DNA of 64,000 bases, taken from Leucocoprinus leucothites. Taxonomy: Eukaryota > Basidiomycota > Agaricomycetes > Agaricales > Agaricaceae. Of the stretch, positions 59,146 through 64,000 are shown piece by piece. Under the pieces are notes generated by a model. The model was not told where the DNA came from and did not search any database. It saw only the letters and a program-made list of their open reading frames with translations. Within the stretch, counting starts at the first letter, position 1, and each line of letters opens with the position of its first letter. A program made the position numbers and the translations under genes. Location: positions 868,001 through 932,000 of the forward strand of contig JAACJO010000014.1 of assembly GCA_013368445.1 (NCBI GenBank), read 5' to 3'.

Positions 59146-60815
59146 TCACCTCAGCACAGCCATTTCCACACATACGACAGCCAACCCTACGCAGGTCATC
59201 ACAACCAATGGAATTGAGTTCCATTTCGCGAACGTCAGCCAAGTTACTTGAATGCCCTCCTGCTGCAAGATTGCTCTCCAGAGGAATGCCGACCGGCTGG
59301 AGGAAAACGAGAGGTTGACAGCACCAATGTTGCTGACAACCGCAAGAGCAATTGCAGCTCCTGTTTCTGATGGGCCATCCAGATTGGCCTGTCGGATAAC
59401 TTTTGCTAACAGGATTGTGGTCCCAATGTTTGTTCCCGCGAAATTACACAGGGGAACACCAATGATTCCTACAACCCAGATCGTGGGAATCATTCTCCCG
59501 CCTGAGGCAGCTGCCAGCCACTGTCCGAAGAGTTCTATCCATCCATGTTGTGACAATGCTTCAATAAGAATGGATTGTGAAAACACCAAGGGTATGAGCC
59601 CAAATGGTAACTGGGGGAGGGCATTGAAGAATGTCGGAAATCGCAGTGTGAGTAGTTGATATGTGCCATCAACGTGTGTTTCGGTAGTTTGATCATTATC
59701 CCCATCTTCGGAGGGCGTAGGACGAGTTTCTCGATCAGTTTCCGAGGTGGTGCCAAGTACGGAGGTAGATGGGTTGGATGCAACCAGAGAGTATGTGGAG
59801 TTCGTTCGAGTAGCTGTGACAAATTGGCTTTGGTCCCAGAAAACGTCAATGAAGGATTTGAGGCCGGCGAAGGAAAGGAAGATCTTCCAGACACAAACGT
59901 GTAGGAAGCTCAAACCCAGGGAAACAACCAAACAGCAGCCGAGAAAAAAAATCCCAGCAACTGTAGCTGTTGCATCCCGAAGGTTATTCCGAGGGATGGT
60001 CCAACTAGAAATACTCGGCTGGGCCGGGAAATATGTTGCGCCTTTAAATCGACGCAACATAACGAACAAGCAGACCATACTGCAAGCCGCAAATGGCAAG
60101 ATTGTATATGCGCTGAAAGCTGCCTTGTTAATGTTGAATATATCGCAAATGATGAAATTGGTCGGATTTCCGGCGAAAAGAACCATAGCAGGGGTATTTA
60201 CAACTGCAAATGCAGATATTAGCCATGGGAAAGGCTGTAGCCCTCTAGCGGTCGTGAAATCGACAAGAAAGACGCTAGTTGAGTGAAGAGCGACTTCATT
60301 GCTGATAATGAGGCCGAGAATGGTAACAATGATGTAGAAATAGATGTAGAGCTTGCAGCCGCCGCTGCGTGCTTGATCGCCAGCCCAGAAAACAGCTCTT
60401 TCAAGGACAGTGGTCACATCAAGGGTGATGGATATATATGCGAGAGACAAAAAGGTGATTATGAGTTTGTAGGGCTTGAAGCTATCTAAAGGGCGCTTCT
60501 GTTAAGAGTAGCAAAGTGAAGCTTCGAGGAGATCGCACCTGTACCAACAATGCCATCATAAATTTGCTCTATACCCAAACATTGCAGAGGCCAAAGAATG
60601 ACGACAGCGAAGATTGGCGCGGAGTATGGATCGATTAATAGGCTTCTCCAGCCGAAGAAAGGGAGGGGTACCGGGATCTTGACTGGGTAGAGAGTAAAAA
60701 GGGTGGGGAGGAGGAAGAATATGAGCGTCAGGATAGGGAAGAGGTCCATGTCCGTCGTCGGGGAGAAGACAGCCTGGACTACAGTGAGAAGGTGAAAGAC
60801 TAGAGGAAACGACAT
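59146..60815 (-). CDS. ArsB/NhaD-like permease, paralog 2
   Basis: Two exons from ATG 60815: 60539-60815 and 59146-60485, phase-consistent (intron gtgcga...ctttag), 538 aa. N-terminus MSFPLVFHLLTVVQAVF, a later in-frame ATG (MDLFPILTLIFF) aligns better with the start of paralog 1 and may be the true start. LSLAYISITLDVTTVLERAV, first repeat motif FAGNPTNFIICDIF, a hydrophilic loop with TRPTPSEDGDNDQT, QLPFGLIPLVFSQSILIEAL, second motif NFAGTNIGTTILL, last helix VGLAVVCVEMAVLR. Reading frame intact. Compared with paralog 1 it has shorter loop and different charge. Minus strand, convergent with kinase-SH3 paralog 2. Substrate unknown. Confidence 0.87.
59255..59430. repeat. Identical tract shared by ArsB-like paralogs 2 and 3 (copy in paralog 2)
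   Basis: Every base from ccctcctgctgcaag to gtcccaatgtt equals 63208-63383, 176 bp, while the 100 bp on either side differ at roughly one base in eight to ten by eye. Confidence 0.8.
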
Positions 60816-61704
60816 CTGGAACGTTGAGAGCGAGTTGTATACTAGTGGATAGTGAGTGGTGGAGCTTTAACTTAGCTACAGACCCCGACAGCTTTCGTGA
60901 AGTTTGGCAATGTAAGTACTTCGGTATCTTTGCGTACCCCAGACTCAGGACGCTGCTTATATAACTGATTTTCCGAAGGTCTACCGAAATTTCGAAAAGT
61001 TGCTAAGCGCTTACATAGCCCTCAACGACAGAAATTAATATCAGATTTAAAATCTGATAAAATGAGATAACAGGATTTTTTGTGCTACCTTTCATGAGAG
61101 CATAGAGGATTCAGGCACAACAAAATGTGTCTTAACTGGTGGCAGGAATACTGTGGGGCCTGTGCGCGTTCGAATGCGTTCGAACGTGTTCAGACATCGG
61201 AACCACAGCCTCGAACCCTGAACAGGACCGAGAGACCTAGACTGAACTGAACCCTCGGTTCAGTCAGGTCCAAACCGAAGTCCTGAACCGAACTTCAGCA
61301 TAGCAGCAGCAGTACCGACAAGTATCACTTTTCTTCTACTTCTCTTCGAGCGCTTTGTTGGTCAATTTGAGGATCAACATACTTATACTAGTAGGTATGT
61401 CATTATTCAAATTATAGCATCCATTGAAACTGAAACTCGTTTAGGAGGGGCGTTATTTCCCGAGCTCGCTCATTCGCCCGTTTCTACCACTTTCGTAGAA
61501 CCACAGGCTCAGCCGGGGCCCGAAATGTGTAAGGTGCAAGCAAGCTACATCACATAAGAACAGAAGAAATCAAACCAGTCGTAAAATCCACTGACAGCAC
61601 ACATATCCGTTGATCATGAGAGGCACTATAACACGAGTGGTGAATCGTTGTGTGTGCAGTTTCTAGTCAGACCACTCACCTGACAATCCTTCCGGGGTTG
61701 AACT
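60816..61704. other. Intergenic with orphan promoter block
   Basis: Upstream of ArsB-like paralog 2. Holds an inverted-repeat-rich stretch (tgaactgaaccctcggttcagtca near 61242-61265) and the orphan promoter block at 61321-61510. No gene recognised. Confidence 0.5.
61321..61510 (+). repeat. Orphan copy of the ArsB-like gene 1 upstream block
   Basis: Same orientation as 47634-47828 with long exact stretches (cattgaaactgaaactc, tttaggaggggcgttatttcc). No ArsB-like coding sequence follows on the plus strand; a WD40 fragment on the other strand does. Relic of a former transporter copy or a moved promoter. Confidence 0.7.
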
Positions 61705-62556
61705 TGACATCAAAGATGAGGCTCGTATGTGTGTGCTTGAACCCCCGGATGAGCTTGCTTGTTGTGAATTCCATTGGCAATCCTTTCTGCATGGCATCCT
61801 TTTTTTAGTATAGATCCCCATACCTTGACCATCTTGTTGTAACTAGCGCTCAATAGACGCCCTGTCTTTGGATCAGAGGAAATTGCGCGAACGAAAGTAT
61901 TATGTCCTGCCAACGTTCTCAGACATTCTCCGGACCGTGCATTCCAAACCCTGATCGTATAGTCGTTCGAGCCCGATACAATAAGGTTGTTCCGCACGCC
62001 AAGTTAATTTAATGTCTACTCGTCGGGTCCGATGTATGAATGAGGTACTTTGAACTCAATGCAAGCCAAACCGCGATCATGTCCATCAAAGGTTCTCAAG
62101 CGTTCGCCACTTTCAATGTTCCACAAGATCATCTTTCCGTCCCCACTTGCGCCGACCTGATGATACTATCAATGTCTGAAGTGAAAATAACACGGGGTGC
62201 ATACTACTCTGCCATTTTGAAGCTCTAGTGCATTCACAGGTCCCTCATGACCCCTTAGCATCCGATGTAAGGTTAGGGTCTCCCAATCCTAAACACGGAT
62301 AACGGTATCCTTTGAGCTGTGGCTACTGTAAGTGATCGGGTGTGGTCACAAAGGTGATGTGGGAGCCCACCAGCTGACGATCCACTGACTGTCTATCCTC
62401 AAGTCGAGGACAACATCGGTGTGCCTTTTCAAGATGGCGATAGGTTCTGCGAGAACCCTTCTGTCAAGAGCATCCTCTCCGACCTCGTTGTCCCCCCCCC
62501 CTGTGTCGTCAGTTAAAACTTCCCCTGTGTCTAAACTCCATACACATATCATACAA
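61705..62556 (-). pseudogene. Truncated WD40-repeat (F-box/WD40 type) pseudogene
   Basis: Reads on the minus strand as a run of WD40 blades: ICVWSLDTGEV, ILKRHTDVVLDLRIDSQWIV, SSKDTVIRV (then a stop), LRGHEGPVNALELQNGRV, ASGDGKMILWNIESGERLRT + FDGHDRGLACIEFK, LIVSGSNDYTIRVWNARSGE + CLRTLAGHNTFVRA, GRLLSASYNKMVKVW. The TAG at 62289-62291 replaces the Trp of IRVWD; a further TAA precedes the LIVSGSNDYTIRVW blade with no usable acceptor between. The N-terminal F-box and several blades are absent: the gene is cut at about 62557 where the repeat of the ArsB-like 3' flank begins. Non-functional remnant. Unrelated to JIP5. Confidence 0.8.
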
Positions 62557-62890
62557 GAGCCACTGCTTCACATGTTACCTGAGCGTGGAGCGCCATAGCT
62601 ATGTTTCACGGAGTTCAAACCACACAAAGCACAGGTATCAAGAACCTGGGGTGACCCTACACCCCAAAAAATTCGACACGGTCACCACGCGCATGCCGAA
62701 CATCATACTCCCGATATTAATTATTGAAGTTACTAAGGGGCAAGTTATCAAGATACATCCACGGGACGCATGTGGTGCCCTGCCAGGGGGACCATTAGGA
62801 ATAGATTGGGTAATTATACAAGTATACAAGGGCAATGCTTGCCGTTGCAATATGGCCTATGTTCATCTAAGCGTAATAACTGACTACAAG
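62557..62890. repeat. Intergenic repeat copy 2 (3' side of ArsB-like paralog 3)
   Basis: Counterpart of 58560-58900. Its left edge coincides with the truncation of the WD40 pseudogene, which places a duplication breakpoint here. Diverged more than the coding part downstream. Confidence 0.7.
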
Positions 62891-63098
62891 AGTAATGACC
62901 TACAAGAGTAATGACCGATACATATATCTAGTGTCCAGAATAAGGATCTGCATAGTACTGAGTGGAGTACATAGAAACTATTTGCGATGTGCGAATGAAA
63001 ACTTAAAAGCAGCTTTTCCGTATCGTATATGTCGTTGGTTATCGCAGATTAAGAGTCGATATTGATATAGTCGTTAAATAGGCCAAGGGGTTCTCTGC

Positions 63099-64000
63099 TC
63101 ACCCCAGCACAGCCATTTCCACACATACAATAGCCAACCCTACGCAGGTCATCGCAACCAATGGAACTGAGTTCCATTTTGCGAACTTCGACCAAGTCAT
63201 TATGATTCCCTCCTGCTGCAAGATTGCTCTCCAGAGGAATGCCGACCGGCTGGAGGAAAACGAGAGGTTGACAGCACCAATGTTGCTGACAACCGCAAGA
63301 GCAATTGCAGCTCCTGTTTCTGATGGGCCATCCAGATTGGCCTGTCGGATAACTTTTGCTAACAGGATTGTGGTCCCAATGTTCGTTCCTGCAAAGTTAC
63401 ACAGAAGAACACCAATGATTCCTACAGTCCAGATTATCGGAATCATTTTCCCGCCCGAGGCAGCGGCAAGCCACCGTCCAAAGAGTTCTATCCATCCATG
63501 TTTTGACAGCGCTTCGACGAGAATAGATTGCGAAAACACCAAGGGTATGAGCCCAAATGGTAATTGTGGGAGGGCATTGAAGAATGTCGGAAATCGCAGA
63601 GTGAGTAGCCGATAGGCGTTACCAAAATACGTTTTGGGCGTTTGGTCATTATCCCCATCTTCAGAGGGTGTAGGGCGAGTTTCCGGATCAACTTCTAAGG
63701 CAGTGCCAAGTATAGAGGCGGGAAAGGTAGATGGGGTGGATGCAACCAGAGAGTATGTGGAGCTCGCACGAGCAGCAGTGACAAATCGATTGTGGTCGCA
63801 AAAAAGGTCAATGAAAGATTTGAGACCGGCAAAGGAAAGGATGATCCCCCAAACACCGATGTGTAGAAAGCCCAAACCCAGGGAAACAACCAAACAGCAG
63901 CCGAGAAAAAAAATCCCAGCGACTGTAGCCGTTGCATCCTGAAGGCTATCCCGAGCGGTGGTCCAGCCAGAAATACTTGGCTGGGACGGGAAATATTTTG
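63099..64000 (-). CDS. ArsB/NhaD-like permease, paralog 3 (5' part outside window)
   Basis: C-terminal ~300 residues of a third transporter, stop at 63099-63101, open to the window edge (KYFPSQPSISGWTTARD at the edge). Contains FFLGCCLVVSLGLGFLH, a loop with TRPTPSEDGDNDQT, QLPFGLIPLVFSQSILVEAL, NFAGTNIGTTILL and VGLAIVCVEMAVLG. Very close to paralog 2 (same strand, 4 kb away). A 176-bp tract is identical between the two (63208-63383 and 59255-59430). The first repeat motif and start lie beyond 64000. Confidence 0.87.
   Translation of the reverse strand, partial: KYFPSQPSISGWTTARDSLQDATATVAGIFFLGCCLVVSLGLGFLHIGVWGIILSFAGLKSFIDLFCDHNRFVTAARASSTYSLVASTPSTFPASILGTALEVDPETRPTPSEDGDNDQTPKTYFGNAYRLLTLRFPTFFNALPQLPFGLIPLVFSQSILVEALSKHGWIELFGRWLAAASGGKMIPIIWTVGIIGVLLCNFAGTNIGTTILLAKVIRQANLDGPSETGAAIALAVVSNIGAVNLSFSSSRSAFLWRAILQQEGIIMTWSKFAKWNSVPLVAMTCVGLAIVCVEMAVLG
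63208..63383. repeat. Identical tract shared by ArsB-like paralogs 2 and 3 (copy in paralog 3)
   Basis: Partner of 59255-59430; it encodes the part from NIGTTILLAKVIRQANLDGP to AILQQEG. Consistent with a gene-conversion tract. Confidence 0.8.

Noticed and set aside
61242..61320. Inverted repeats of the ctgaacc/ggttcag type as a mobile-element end
   Set aside because: Short and clustered without target-site duplication or any transposase; treated as local repeats.
1..64000. CRISPR arrays, insertion sequences, operons
   Set aside because: Intron-rich eukaryotic genes; no regularly spaced repeats or bacterial-type elements were seen.

Overview
The window is nuclear DNA of a filamentous fungus, most likely an Agaricomycete (Basidiomycota). 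Genes on both strands are cut by many introns of about 44-75 bp with GT...AG ends, proteins are eukaryotic (SET1, JIP5, ALDH7), and it holds families typical of mushroom-forming fungi: CorA-like proteins with an 'APSAPWPW' N-terminus, a NACHT NTPase of the 'FGTRQEYI' type, TKL-like kinases and a DUF1680/GH127 hydrolase. All coding calls are manual exon reconstructions; where splice phases close perfectly I say so.

Left half (1-27.6 kb), mostly ordinary: 3' end of JIP5 (ribosome biogenesis WD40 protein), a complete 13-exon antiquitin-type aldehyde dehydrogenase, an unrecognised 411-aa coiled-coil-containing protein, a four-finger CCCH protein, a gene-poor 3.6 kb gap, a pair of paralogous single-pass membrane proteins, the histone H3K4 methyltransferase SET1 (minus strand), a small secreted GPI-anchored cysteine-rich protein, and a secreted GH127-like glycosidase whose reading frame is broken.

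Middle (27.7-46.9 kb): a tandem minus-strand array of five CorA-like metal-transporter paralogs (A-E), all with the GMN motif next to the membrane. A and B lie inside a ~3.9 kb direct segmental duplication that also copied the 3' end of the GH127 gene. Copy C carries a one-base frameshift. A NACHT NTPase, frameshifted just after Walker A, sits between C and D.

Right part (47-64 kb): three ArsB/NhaD-like transporters (one plus strand, two minus strand, the last cut by the window edge) and two tandem paralogs of a protein kinase fused to three SH3-like domains. Two transporter copies share a perfectly identical 176-bp tract inside otherwise diverged DNA, suggesting gene conversion. A ~190-bp promoter block of the first transporter is repeated at 61.3 kb without its gene, beside a truncated, nonsense-mutated WD40 pseudogene. 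This half is a birth-and-death zone with repeated local duplication, decay and sequence exchange. I found no CRISPR, insertion sequence, LTR element, rRNA or convincing tRNA.
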